Positions 18,095 to 28,928 of a stretch of DNA of 64,000 nucleotides are shown here, one piece after another. Source of the DNA: Microbacterium sp. zg-Y1090. GTDB lineage: Bacteria > Actinomycetota > Actinomycetes > Actinomycetales > Microbacteriaceae. The stretch is taken from positions 1,302,001-1,366,000 of the forward strand of contig NZ_CP126742.1 of assembly GCF_030246945.1 (NCBI RefSeq), given 5' to 3'. The position numbers and the translations under genes are program-made. The notes beneath the pieces are model-generated. The model was not told the DNA's origin and searched no databases. It was given only the letters and a program-made list of their open reading frames with translations. Within the stretch, counting starts at the first letter, position 1; each line of letters opens with the position of its first letter.

Positions 18095-19615
18095 GTGCTG
18101 AAGTTCATCCTGCGACGCCTGGTCCAGGCGTTCGGCATCATGCTGGGCGCCTCGGTACTGATGTACGTACTGGTCATCAACTCCGGGGATCCGCTCGCAG
18201 AGCTGCGCGAGAGCAACGCGCGCAACCGCGAGCTCCTGATCCAGCAGCGCATCGAGTACATGAATCTCGACCTGCCGTGGTGGCAGCGCTATCTCGATTG
18301 GCTGGGCGGCGTCAGCCGATGCGTCATCGGCCAGTGCGATTTCGGCACCAACCGCTCCGGCGTAGATGTCGGCACCCTCCTCGGCCAGGCTGCTTCCTCG
18401 ACACTGCGCCTCGTCCTCCTTGCCACCGTGCTCGCCCTCATCATCGGCGTCGCGGTCGGCATCCTGACCGCCGTCCGTCAGTACTCGGGCCTCGACTACG
18501 CGGTGACGTTCGGCACCTTCCTCTTCTTCTCGCTTCCGGTGTTCTGGGCCGCCGTGCTCCTCAAGGAGTACATGGCCATCGGGTTCAACAACTGGCTGCA
18601 GGACCCGGGCTTCACTCCGGTACAGATCATCCTCATCTCCGTGGTCCTCGGATTCGTGATGCAGGTGGTTCTCGCGGGCTCCGTCAAGCGGCGGATAGCG
18701 ACCTTCCTCGTCACCACGGCGTTCTTCGCCATCGTGATGCCGACCTTCACGGCACTCGACCTCTTCCGCAACCCCCAGCTCGGAATGATCGGCGTCGCCG
18801 TCCTGACCTTCGGTGTGGCGCTCAGCGTCACCGCCATGACCGTGGGGCTGCGCAACCGGGAGGTGCTCGTTCCGGCGCTCATCACGGCTGCCGGCGTCAG
18901 CATCATGCAGCTGGTGCTCTTCAACGTCTTCGTCTACTACATGAACTGGGGCGTGCTCATCCTCGGCATCGTCCTCGCGATCGCCCTGCCCTGGGTCCTC
19001 GCGCGGTTCATGAGCCACCGTTACCGCACTCAGGCGATCATCGCCGCCACGGTGACGGGCGTGATCGGTGCAGGACTCACGGCACTCGACCACCTCTTCC
19101 GGGTGTGGCCGACGTTCCTGAATCTCAAGCCTCGTCCGATCTCCACGATCGGCTCGCAGACGCCGAACTTCCGCGGTGGCTTCTGGGAGACCTTCCTCGA
19201 CTACGGCACGCAGATGCTGCTGCCGACGCTGCTGCTGACGCTCATCTCACTGGCGAGCTACAGCCGGTACACCCGCACCTCGATGCTCGAGGTGAACCGT
19301 CAGGACTACATCCGCACCGCGCGCGCGAAGGGCGCGCCGGAGCGCACCGTCATCTTCCGGCACGCGCTGCGCAACGCCCTCATCCCGATCGCGACGATCG
19401 CCGCGTTCGACTTCGCGGGCCTCATCGGCGGCGCGGTCGTTACCGAACGCGTCTTCGGATGGAAGGGGATGGGTGACCTGTTCGCCGTCGGCCTCGACCA
19501 GGTCGACCCCGCGCCGGTCATGGCGTTCTTCGTGATCACCGGTGGTGTGGCGGTGCTGTTCAACCTTCTCGCCGACATCTCCTACGCCTACCTCGACCCC
19601 AGGATCCGAGTATGA
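18095..19615 (+). CDS. dppB: DppB-type ABC permease with large membrane insertion
   Basis: The ends match the DppB/OppB family: FILRRLVQAFGIMLGASVLMY at the start, and SYSRYTRTSMLEVNRQDYIRTARAKGA (the EAA loop) plus the last helices at the end. The protein is 506 residues, against about 310-340 usually. The extra part is roughly residues 170-345. It holds several more hydrophobic helices between the third and fourth canonical helices. GTG 18095 follows GAAGGGAAG. The TGA overlaps dppC in ATGA. The frame is clean, so this is a true insertion rather than an error; its role is unknown. Confidence 0.88.
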   Translation: MLKFILRRLVQAFGIMLGASVLMYVLVINSGDPLAELRESNARNRELLIQQRIEYMNLDLPWWQRYLDWLGGVSRCVIGQCDFGTNRSGVDVGTLLGQAASSTLRLVLLATVLALIIGVAVGILTAVRQYSGLDYAVTFGTFLFFSLPVFWAAVLLKEYMAIGFNNWLQDPGFTPVQIILISVVLGFVMQVVLAGSVKRRIATFLVTTAFFAIVMPTFTALDLFRNPQLGMIGVAVLTFGVALSVTAMTVGLRNREVLVPALITAAGVSIMQLVLFNVFVYYMNWGVLILGIVLAIALPWVLARFMSHRYRTQAIIAATVTGVIGAGLTALDHLFRVWPTFLNLKPRPISTIGSQTPNFRGGFWETFLDYGTQMLLPTLLLTLISLASYSRYTRTSMLEVNRQDYIRTARAKGAPERTVIFRHALRNALIPIATIAAFDFAGLIGGAVVTERVFGWKGMGDLFAVGLDQVDPAPVMAFFVITGGVAVLFNLLADISYAYLDPRIRV

Positions 19616-20655
19616 GCAACAACTCCACACCCCAGAACGACGCGATCTACGACCTCGCAGAGGCCGAGGACGCGGCCCTCGCCGCCAAGGACACCAAGCC
19701 GCTCTCACAGGGACGGCTGGTGCTGCGACGGTTCCTCCGTCACCGTGCGGCGCTGATCTCGACCGTCCTCCTCTTCGCGATCATCATCGTCGCCTTCACG
19801 TCGATCGGCTTCGCCGGCATCCCCGGCTGGTGGGACAAGAGCTACCTCGCGGCGGGCAACGTCATCGACGGCGGCCGTCCGACGCTGAGCCTGATCCCGA
19901 CGTGGCTCGGCGGGGACGGCATCCGCTGGGGCGAGCACCCCTTCGGGCAGGACAACGTCGGCAAGGACTACTTCTCGCTCGTGATGGTCGGCACCCAGCG
20001 GTCGCTGATCATCGCCTTCACCGTGGGTATCGTCGCGACGACGATCGGCGCCGTCATGGGCGCGGTCGCGGGCTACTTCCGCGGCTGGGTCGACAACGTG
20101 CTGATGCGCATCACCGACATCTTCATCGTCATCCCGCTGCTCGTCCTCGCCGCCGTGCTCGGCAAGATCTCCGGCGGAGGCATCTTCGCGCTCGCCCTGA
20201 TGATCGGTCTCGCCTCGTGGACGGGCCTGGCGCGTCTGGTGCGCGGAGAGGTCCTCTCGCTCCGTGAGCGCGACTACGTCGCGGCCGCCCGTTCGACCGG
20301 TGCGAGCGCGTTCCGGATCATCTTCAAGCACCTGGTGCCCAACACGATCGGCATCATCGTCGTGAATGCCACGTTCGCGATCGGCGGCGCGATCCTGCTC
20401 GAGAGCTCGCTGAGCTTCCTCGGGTTCGGTGTGCGGGCGCCCGAGACGTCGCTCGGTCTGCTCATCAGCACGTACCAGGGTGCCTTCACCAACCGGCCGT
20501 GGCTGTTCTGGTGGCCGGGCATGATCATCCTGGTCATCGTGCTGGCGGTGAACTTCATCGGGGACGGTCTGCGCGACGCCTTCGATCCGCGGCAGACCCG
20601 CAAATGGAGTCCACGCAGACTGGAACGCCTGCGCGCTGAGAAGGGACTGTCGTGA
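19612..20655 (+). CDS. dppC: Peptide ABC transporter permease DppC-type
   Basis: This 347-residue second permease has an N-terminal cytosolic tail, a first helix, a periplasmic segment ending in EHPFGQDNVGKDYFS (a family hallmark), then the transport helices with the EAA loop ARSTGASAFRIIFKHLVPN. It overlaps both neighbours by four bases (ATGA upstream, GTGA downstream), so the operon is tightly coupled. Confidence 0.93.
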   Translation: MSNNSTPQNDAIYDLAEAEDAALAAKDTKPLSQGRLVLRRFLRHRAALISTVLLFAIIIVAFTSIGFAGIPGWWDKSYLAAGNVIDGGRPTLSLIPTWLGGDGIRWGEHPFGQDNVGKDYFSLVMVGTQRSLIIAFTVGIVATTIGAVMGAVAGYFRGWVDNVLMRITDIFIVIPLLVLAAVLGKISGGGIFALALMIGLASWTGLARLVRGEVLSLRERDYVAAARSTGASAFRIIFKHLVPNTIGIIVVNATFAIGGAILLESSLSFLGFGVRAPETSLGLLISTYQGAFTNRPWLFWWPGMIILVIVLAVNFIGDGLRDAFDPRQTRKWSPRRLERLRAEKGLS

Positions 20656-22385
20656 CGTACATGGACACGCATGCCGCAGACGCGGATGCCGTGCTGCGGC
20701 TCACCGATCTGCGGGTCGACTTCGCCGTCGAGTCCGGACTCGTCCGCGCTGTCAAGGGTGTGAGCCTCGATCTCCGCCCCGGCGAGGTCGTCGCGATCGT
20801 GGGTGAATCGGGTTCGGGCAAGTCGGTGAGCTCATCGGCCGCCATGGGGCTGCTCCCCGAGAACGCCCTGGTCACCGGCTCCGCCGAGGTCGGCGGCACC
20901 GAGGTCGTCGGTATCGCGCCGGAGAAGATGCGCGCGATGCGGGCCACCCAGGTGGCGATGATCTTCCAGGAGCCGATGTCGGCGCTGAACCCGGTGCTGA
21001 CGGTGGAGCGGCAGATGACCGAGGTCTTCGAGCTGCACGACGTCGCCTACGGTGCGGACGCGCGGGAGCGCTCGGTCGAGCTGCTGCAGCGCGTGGGCAT
21101 CCCCGACCCCGAGACGCGCATCTCGCAGTACCCGCACCAGTTCTCGGGAGGTCAGCGGCAGCGCATCGTCATCGCGATGGCGATCGCCCTGAACCCTCGC
21201 GTGATCATCGCCGACGAGCCCACGACGGCTCTCGACGTCACGGTGCAGGCCGAGATCCTCGACCTGATGCGGTCGCTCAAGGACGACCTCGACGCCGGCA
21301 TCCTGCTGATCACGCACAACATGGGCGTCGTGGCGGACCTCGCCGACCGCGTGGTCGTCATGTACAAGGGCGAGCTCGTCGAGCAGGGCCTGGTGACGGA
21401 CGTGCTCAAGAACCCGCAGCACCCCTACACCCGCAAGCTGCTCAACGCCGTGCCGCGCCTGTCGGGTTCGGCCCTGGGTGCGGGTACCGCGGTCACCGAG
21501 ACGCGCGAGCGCGAGCGCGCCGCGGCGACGCCGGCCGAGCGCGACCTGGTGCTCGTGGCCGAGGATCTCGCACTGGACTACGTGATGCGCGGCAAGGCGT
21601 TCCGCGCCGTCGAAGGGGTCTCCTTCGACCTCGGCAGGCGCGAGGTGCTCGGCGTCGTGGGTGAGTCCGGATCGGGCAAGTCCACGATCGCGAAGGCGGT
21701 GCTGGGCCTGCTTCCCGTGGCCTCGGGTTCGCTCAAGGTGCGCGGTGAGGACTTCGCCAAGCTGCGCGGGCGCGCCGCGAAGAACGTGCGTCGTCACATC
21801 GGCGCGGTCTTCCAGGACCCTGCGTCGTCGCTGAACCCCCGCTTCCCGATCGGCGAGTGCATCATCGAGCCGATGGTCGTGCACCGTGTGGGCGACAAGC
21901 GGTCGCGTCAGGCCCGTGCCCGCGAGCTCCTCGACGCCGTGCGCCTTCCCACCGACGTCGTCAACCGCTACCCGCACGAGCTCTCCGGCGGTCAGCGTCA
22001 GCGTGTGTCGATCGCGCGCGCGCTCTCGCTGAAGCCCGAGCTGCTGATCGCGGACGAGCCGACGTCGGCCCTCGACGTCTCCGTGCAGGCCGCAGTGCTC
22101 GACATGCTGCGCGAGCTGCAGCGGGAGTTCGACTTCGCCTGCATGCTGGTCAGCCACGACCTGGCCGTCGTCGACATGCTCGCCGACCACGTGCTGGTGA
22201 TGAAGAACGGCCACGCGGTCGAGCAGGGTGTGACGAGCACCGTGCTGCACGACCCGCAGGACGACTACACCAAGCGTCTGCTCGCCTCGTCGCCCGTCCC
22301 CGACCCGGTCGAGCAGCGCGAGCGCCGGCTGGCCCGCCGCGCGCTGCTGGACTCGCTCGGAGAAACCCCGGAGGCGGGGGAGTAG
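20652..22385 (+). CDS. dppDF: Fused double ABC ATPase, DppD-DppF type
   Basis: The 577-residue protein carries two ATPase domains: GESGSGKSV with SGGQRQRIVIAMAI, and GESGSGKST with SGGQRQRVSIARAL. Each is followed by the peptide-importer C-terminal motif (QHPYTRKLL; QDDYTKRLL). The first Walker A motif ends in SV instead of ST. The GTG start overlaps the dppC stop. It is the last gene of the operon, and a GC-rich hairpin lies 66 bases past the stop. Confidence 0.92.
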   Translation: MTYMDTHAADADAVLRLTDLRVDFAVESGLVRAVKGVSLDLRPGEVVAIVGESGSGKSVSSSAAMGLLPENALVTGSAEVGGTEVVGIAPEKMRAMRATQVAMIFQEPMSALNPVLTVERQMTEVFELHDVAYGADARERSVELLQRVGIPDPETRISQYPHQFSGGQRQRIVIAMAIALNPRVIIADEPTTALDVTVQAEILDLMRSLKDDLDAGILLITHNMGVVADLADRVVVMYKGELVEQGLVTDVLKNPQHPYTRKLLNAVPRLSGSALGAGTAVTETRERERAAATPAERDLVLVAEDLALDYVMRGKAFRAVEGVSFDLGRREVLGVVGESGSGKSTIAKAVLGLLPVASGSLKVRGEDFAKLRGRAAKNVRRHIGAVFQDPASSLNPRFPIGECIIEPMVVHRVGDKRSRQARARELLDAVRLPTDVVNRYPHELSGGQRQRVSIARALSLKPELLIADEPTSALDVSVQAAVLDMLRELQREFDFACMLVSHDLAVVDMLADHVLVMKNGHAVEQGVTSTVLHDPQDDYTKRLLASSPVPDPVEQRERRLARRALLDSLGETPEAGE

Positions 22386-22450
22386 CCACGATCAGCCCCA
22401 GGTGAGAGCGTCTTCGCACGCTCGCCGGCGGAGGCGGATATACACGGAAT

Positions 22451-22477
22451 GAGGCGGGGTCGACGAGACCCCGCCTC
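22451..22477 (+). terminator. Terminator hairpin of the dpp operon
   Basis: GAGGCGGGGTC (22451-22461) and GACCCCGCCTC (22467-22477) form a perfect 11-bp stem with a 5-base loop, followed by the moderately T-rich GCTTCCTGTATCC. It separates the transporter operon from typA. Confidence 0.75.
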
Positions 22478-22485
22478 GCTTCCTG

Positions 22486-22491
22486 TATCCT
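22486..22491 (+). promoter_or_regulatory. -10 hexamer for typA
   Basis: TATCCT lies 70 bases before the typA ATG, just after the terminator hairpin. No good -35 is visible 17 bases upstream. A leader with AAGGAAAA as ribosome-binding site follows. Confidence 0.45.
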
Positions 22492-22561
22492 GGAGTGTCG
22501 GCCTTTCGGTTTCACCGGGGGACGGCGAAGACTCTTTCCCCTCTCCCTGCAAGGAAAATCG

Positions 22562-24472
<1,911 letters not shown>

Positions 24473-24496
24473 GCCGGTGCCCGGTAGCATCGACGG

Positions 24497-25264
24497 GTGA
24501 GTGAAGACCCGCCCTCCGCCGGGGCGGATGCCGACCGCCAGGTGCGACGCGCGACCCGCGAAGGGTTGGGCGTCGCCCTGGCGACCAGCGCCTACGGGGT
24601 GTCGTTCGGCGCGCTGGCGGTGTCCGCCGGCCTCGACGTATGGCACACGTGCGTGCTGAGCCTGATGATGTTCACCGGCGGCTCGCAGTTCGCGTTCGTC
24701 GGCGTGATCGGCGCCGGGGGAGTGGCTGCCGCGCCGGCGGCCATCGCTTCGGCGAGCCTCCTGGGCGTGCGCAACGTCGCCTATGCGATGCGCATGGCTC
24801 CGGTGATCGGCGGCCGGCGCTGGCACCGGGCCGCAGCGGCGCAGTTCACCATCGACGAGTCCACCGCCGTCGCGCTCGCCCAGACCGCGCCGCGTGCGCG
24901 CCGCGCGGGGTTCTGGGTCACCGGGGTCGGAATCTACGTCGGTTGGAACCTGTCCACCCTCGCCGGAGCGCTCCTCGGCGATCTGCTCGGCGACCCCCGT
25001 GCCTACGGACTCGATGCCGCGGCCGCTGCGGCGTTCCTCGCGCTGCTGTGGCCGCGCCTGCGGCAGCGGCAGGCGATCGTGGTGGGAGTCGCGGCCGCCG
25101 TCGTCGCCACCGTGCTCACGCCGGCCCTCATGCCCGGCCTGCCGGTGCTCCTCGCCGCAGTGGTGGCGATCGTGGTGGGCGCGTTCAACTGGTTCGCGCC
25201 CCGCGGAGCCGCGACGGGCTTCGCCGAACCCGACGACGTGCCCGAGCGGGAGGGGCTGCCGTGA
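24497..25264 (+). CDS. azlC: AzlC family branched-chain amino acid exporter, large subunit
   Basis: This 255-residue membrane protein matches AzlC/YgaZ throughout (AYGVSFGALAVSAGL, MMFTGGSQFAFVGVI, NVAYAMRM, FTIDESTAVAL). With AzlD it exports branched-chain amino acids or analogues. GTG 24497 is six bases after a -10 hexamer (TAGCAT, 24485-24490), implying a leaderless transcript. The stop overlaps the azlD start in GTGA. Confidence 0.93.
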   Translation: MSEDPPSAGADADRQVRRATREGLGVALATSAYGVSFGALAVSAGLDVWHTCVLSLMMFTGGSQFAFVGVIGAGGVAAAPAAIASASLLGVRNVAYAMRMAPVIGGRRWHRAAAAQFTIDESTAVALAQTAPRARRAGFWVTGVGIYVGWNLSTLAGALLGDLLGDPRAYGLDAAAAAAFLALLWPRLRQRQAIVVGVAAAVVATVLTPALMPGLPVLLAAVVAIVVGAFNWFAPRGAATGFAEPDDVPEREGLP

Positions 25265-25575
25265 CCCTCTGGACCGCGGTGCTCCTGGCATCCGTCGTGT
25301 GCGTCGGGCTGAAGGCGGTCGGGTATCTCATCCCGCCGAAGGTGCTCGAGGCGCCGGCGCCCTCCCGCATCGCGGATCTGCTCACCGTGGCGCTCCTGGC
25401 CGCCCTCGTCGCCGTCCAGGCGCTGGGGATCGGGCAGGCCGTGGTGGTCGACGCCCGCGTGCCCGCCCTGGCGGTGGCCGCCGGGCTGCTGCTGCTGCGC
25501 GCCCCCTTCCTCGTGGTGGTGGTCGCCGCCGCCGCGACCGCCGCGCTGCTGCGCCTCGCCGGGTGGGCGGCCTGA
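25261..25575 (+). CDS. azlD: AzlD family branched-chain amino acid exporter, small subunit
   Basis: This 104-residue protein has about four hydrophobic helices and the AzlD N terminus (TLWTAVLLASVVCVGLKAVGY) followed by LIPPKVLEAP. It forms the exporter with AzlC. GTG 25261 is fixed by the GTGA overlap with azlC. Confidence 0.92.
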   Translation: MTLWTAVLLASVVCVGLKAVGYLIPPKVLEAPAPSRIADLLTVALLAALVAVQALGIGQAVVVDARVPALAVAAGLLLLRAPFLVVVVAAAATAALLRLAGWAA

Positions 25576-25595
25576 CCGCCGCCTAGACTGAACCC

Positions 25596-26000
25596 GTGAC
25601 GACGACCGGTGCCCGCGTAGTGACGTGGATCCTCGCCCTCGCCGTGGGGCTCGTCTACGGTGTGGCCGGCACGGTCGCGCAGGCCTTCCTCCTCGGGCCG
25701 ATCCCGCTGGGCCTGCTGCTGGCCGTCATCGGGGTGACCGCGCTGCTGATCGCGATGCGGCTGCTCACCGCCGACCGCTGGGCGGCTCTGGCCGCAGGTC
25801 TCGGCGTGATGGTGGCCGCGCTGGTGTTCTCCGGTGCCGGCCCGGGCGGGTCGGTCATCGTGCCCGCGCCACCCGCGGGGGAGTTCTCTCCCGGCCTGGT
25901 GTGGACCATCGCGGTTCCGCTGATCGTGGCGGTCGTCGTGGCCTGGCCGGATCTGTCCCGCCTTCCCTCTCCCGAGAGGTCGCCTAGACTGAAGCGGTGA
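25596..26000 (+). CDS. Small four-helix membrane protein (DUF6113-like)
   Basis: The 134-residue protein has four predicted membrane helices (about residues 8-30, 36-57, 63-80 and 100-118) and a basic C terminus. It resembles the actinobacterial DUF6113 group that often sits beside fdxA, recalled rather than searched. GTG 25596 lies six bases after TAGACT (25584-25589), a leaderless layout. Its TGA overlaps the fdxA GTG. Function unknown. Confidence 0.7.
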   Translation: MTTTGARVVTWILALAVGLVYGVAGTVAQAFLLGPIPLGLLLAVIGVTALLIAMRLLTADRWAALAAGLGVMVAALVFSGAGPGGSVIVPAPPAGEFSPGLVWTIAVPLIVAVVVAWPDLSRLPSPERSPRLKR

Positions 26001-26314
26001 CGTATGTGATCGCTCTTCCGTGCGTCGATGTCAAGGACCGAGCCTGCATCGACGAGTGCCCTGTGGACTGCATCTACGAGGGTGAGAGGTCGCTGTACAT
26101 CCACCCCGATGAGTGCGTGGACTGCGGCGCCTGCGAGCCGGTCTGCCCCGTCGAGGCGATCTACTACGAAGACGACCTCCCCGCCGAGTGGGCGGACTAC
26201 TACACGGCCAACGTCGAGTTCTTCCAGGACATCGGCTCGCCTGGTGGTGCCGCCAAGACCGGGGTGATCAAGCACGATCACCCGATCATCGCCGCTCTCC
26301 CGCCGCAGGCCTGA
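25997..26314 (+). CDS. fdxA: 7Fe ferredoxin FdxA
   Basis: This 105-residue electron carrier has the 3Fe-4S/4Fe-4S pattern: [17 protein letters not shown] followed by [12 protein letters not shown], then the ferredoxin I-type C-terminal tail ([18 protein letters not shown]). GTG 25997 overlaps the preceding stop by two bases. It has its own TAGACT (25985-25990) six bases upstream, inside the previous gene, so it can be expressed independently. fdxA directly followed by dapC is a common actinobacterial pair. Confidence 0.95.
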   Translation: MTYVIALPCVDVKDRACIDECPVDCIYEGERSLYIHPDECVDCGACEPVCPVEAIYYEDDLPAEWADYYTANVEFFQDIGSPGGAAKTGVIKHDHPIIAALPPQA

Positions 26315-26315
26315 C

Positions 26316-27422
26316 GTGGGGGTCGCCGACCTCGCCGACTACCCCTGGGATGCCGTCGCGCCGTACGCGGCGACCGCGCGCGCCCACCGCGGGGGCATCG
26401 TGGACCTCTCGATCGGCTCTCCGGTCGATCCGACGCCGCCCGTCATCGCGGCCGCCCTCGCCGCCGCGACCGATGCGCACGCCTACCCTCAGACGGCGGG
26501 AACCCCCGGCCTGCGCGCGGCGATCGCCGCGTGGTTCGCCCGCCGGCGCGGCGTGCCGGGGCTGACCCCCGACCACGTCCTGCCGACGGTGGGTTCGAAG
26601 GAGCTCGTCGCGCTGCTGCCGCTGCTGCTCGGCCTCGGCCCCGGGGACGTCGTCGTGCACCCGCGCGCGGCCTACCCCACCTACGAGGTCGGCGCTCGGC
26701 TGGTCGGCGCGACGCCGCTGGCCGCCGACGATCCCGCAGACTGGCCGGAGGGCACCCGCCTGATCTGGCTGAACTCGCCGGGCAACCCCGACGGGCGCGT
26801 TCTCGACCACGACCACCTGCGTGCCGCGGTGACGCGTGCCCGGGAGCTCGGCGCGGTGATCGCCGGCGACGAGTGCTACGCCGAACTGGGCTGGGACGGC
26901 CGCTGGGCGCACGAGCCCGTCCCCAGCATCCTCGACCCGCGGGTGACCGGGGGAGAGCCCACCGGCGTGCTGTCGGTCTACTCGCTGAGCAAACAGTCGA
27001 ACCTGGCCGGCTACCGCGCCGCGTTCCTCGCCGGAGACGGCGACATCGTCGCCCGGCTGCTGACGGCACGCAAGCACCTCGGCCTGATGCCGCCGGCGCC
27101 CGTGCAGGCTGCGGCTGCCGCCGCCCTCGCCGACGACGCGCACGTCGCGGCGCAGAAGGAGATCTACCGTCGCCGGCGCGCCGTGCTGCGCCCAGCCCTG
27201 GAAGGGGCGGGCTTCCGCATCGACCAGAGCGAGGCCGGCCTGTACCTGTGGGCCACCGAAGGCCGCGACGCCTGGGAGAGCATGGGCGCACTGGCCGAGC
27301 GCGGCATCCTCGCCGGTCCCGGCCACTTCTACGGCAGCCAGTTCCCGCAGCACGTGCGCTTCTCCCTCACCGCGACCGATGAGCGCATCTACGAAGCGGC
27401 CAGGCGACTGGCGCCCTCGTAG
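26316..27422 (+). CDS. dapC: Succinyldiaminopimelate aminotransferase DapC
   Basis: This fold-type I aminotransferase (368 residues) matches actinobacterial DapC, which makes N-succinyl-diaminopimelate for lysine and peptidoglycan. Visible motifs are the substrate-side LSIGSPVDPTP, NSPGNPDG, DECYAELGW and the cofactor lysine in YSLSKQSNLAGYR. GTG 26316 starts one base after the fdxA stop, so the two are co-transcribed. dapD and dapE lie 3-4 kb downstream, which supports the specific assignment over a generic aminotransferase. Confidence 0.9.
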   Translation: MGVADLADYPWDAVAPYAATARAHRGGIVDLSIGSPVDPTPPVIAAALAAATDAHAYPQTAGTPGLRAAIAAWFARRRGVPGLTPDHVLPTVGSKELVALLPLLLGLGPGDVVVHPRAAYPTYEVGARLVGATPLAADDPADWPEGTRLIWLNSPGNPDGRVLDHDHLRAAVTRARELGAVIAGDECYAELGWDGRWAHEPVPSILDPRVTGGEPTGVLSVYSLSKQSNLAGYRAAFLAGDGDIVARLLTARKHLGLMPPAPVQAAAAAALADDAHVAAQKEIYRRRRAVLRPALEGAGFRIDQSEAGLYLWATEGRDAWESMGALAERGILAGPGHFYGSQFPQHVRFSLTATDERIYEAARRLAPS

Positions 27423-27523
27423 GTTTCCTCCACCCGATCGGCCGTTCCTCTGGCGCTGATCGGAGTACGCCGCCCAGCCCAGTAGGCTGTATCCACCGAC
27501 GACCCCGACCGCAAGGAGGCTTC

Positions 27524-28834
27524 GTGAGCGACGCGAGCACCCAGCAGCCCACAGCCCCCCAGCCCGTAGCCACGGTGACGATCGGGGAGCGCACCGCAGA
27601 ACTGCCGGTCATCACCGGCGCAGACGGCGCGCCCAGCGTCGACCTGTCGACCTTCACCAAGCAGACCGGTCACACCACCCTCGACTACGGCTTCGTCAAC
27701 ACGGCGGCCACGAAGTCCGCCATCACCTACATCGACGGCGATGAGGGCATCCTCCGCTACCGCGGATACCCCATCGAGCAGCTGGCGACCAACAGCACCT
27801 ACCTCGAGGTCGCCTGGCTCCTGCTGTACGGCGAGCTGCCCACCGCCGACGAGCTCGGCGCATTCGACGAGCGCATCCGCCGTCACACGCTGCTGCACGA
27901 GGACATCAAGCGCTTCTTCTCGTCGCTGCCGCACACCGCGCACCCCATGTCGGTGCTGTCGTCGGCGACGGCGGCCCTGTCGACCTATTACGAGGGTCAG
28001 TCCGACCCCAGCAACCCCGAGCACGTGGAGCTCAACACCATCCGCCTGCTCGCGAAGCTGCCGGTCATCGCCGCCTACGCGCACAAGAGGAGCGTCGGCC
28101 AGGCGTTCCTGTACCCCGACAACTCGCTGAGCTTCGTCGACAACTTCCTGCGCCTGAACTTCGGCGTCATGAGCGAGCAGTACGAGATCAACCCCGTGAT
28201 GTCCCGGGCGCTCGAGCGCCTGCTGATCCTGCACGAGGACCACGAGCAGAACGCCTCGACGTCGACCGTGCGCCTGGTGGGATCCACGGGGGCCAACCAG
28301 TTCTCCTCGATCTCCGCCGGCATCAACGCCCTCTACGGACCGCTGCACGGCGGTGCCAACGAGGCCGTGCTCGACATGCTCGCTCGCATCCGCGACTCCG
28401 GCGAGAGCGTGCAGCGCTTCGTCGAGCGGGTCAAGAACAAGGAAGACGGTGTGAAGCTCATGGGCTTCGGGCACCGCGTGTACAAGAACTACGACCCGCG
28501 CGCGAAGCTCGTCAAGGAGTCCGCCGACGAAGTGCTCACCGAGTTGGGCGTGCACGACCCGCTGCTGGATCTCGCGAAGGAGTTGGAGGAGATCGCGCTG
28601 AACGACGATTACTTCCAGCAGCGCCGCCTGTACCCGAACGTGGACTTCTACACCGGCGTCATCTACAAGGCGATGGGCTTCCCCACCCGCATGTTCACGG
28701 TGCTGTTCGCGATCGGCCGCCTCCCCGGCTGGCTCGCCCACTGGCGCGAGATGCAGAACGACCCGCAGACGAAGATCGGCCGCCCGCAGCAGCTGTACAC
28801 CGGCTCGCCGCTGCGCGATTACCCCGGCGCCTGA
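27524..28834 (+). CDS. gltA: Citrate synthase
   Basis: This type II (hexameric) citrate synthase has 436 residues and starts the TCA cycle from acetyl-CoA and oxaloacetate. The catalytic residues are the His of GPLHGGANE, the His of FGHRVYK and the Asp of YPNVDFYTG. The N-terminal beta-rich segment typical of the large Gram-negative-like type is present. ATG/GTG choice: GTG 27524 follows the strong SD CAAGGAGGC. TAGGCT at 27483-27488 is a possible -10. Confidence 0.96.
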   Translation: MSDASTQQPTAPQPVATVTIGERTAELPVITGADGAPSVDLSTFTKQTGHTTLDYGFVNTAATKSAITYIDGDEGILRYRGYPIEQLATNSTYLEVAWLLLYGELPTADELGAFDERIRRHTLLHEDIKRFFSSLPHTAHPMSVLSSATAALSTYYEGQSDPSNPEHVELNTIRLLAKLPVIAAYAHKRSVGQAFLYPDNSLSFVDNFLRLNFGVMSEQYEINPVMSRALERLLILHEDHEQNASTSTVRLVGSTGANQFSSISAGINALYGPLHGGANEAVLDMLARIRDSGESVQRFVERVKNKEDGVKLMGFGHRVYKNYDPRAKLVKESADEVLTELGVHDPLLDLAKELEEIALNDDYFQQRRLYPNVDFYTGVIYKAMGFPTRMFTVLFAIGRLPGWLAHWREMQNDPQTKIGRPQQLYTGSPLRDYPGA

Positions 28835-28863
28835 CGCGTCGCGGCCTCGCCGAGCCGGAGGGG

Positions 28864-28892
28864 TGACCTTCGGGGCCGTTGGGGCGTAGCCT
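28864..28892 (+). promoter_or_regulatory. Candidate promoter of lldP
   Basis: TGACCT (28864-28869) and TAGCCT (28887-28892) are spaced by 17 bases. The gene start at 28929 then has a short leader with GCGGAGGC as ribosome-binding site. The -35 is weak. Confidence 0.4.
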
Positions 28893-28928
28893 GACCCGCG
28901 CACGACCATCCGTACGAGCGGAGGCGCC

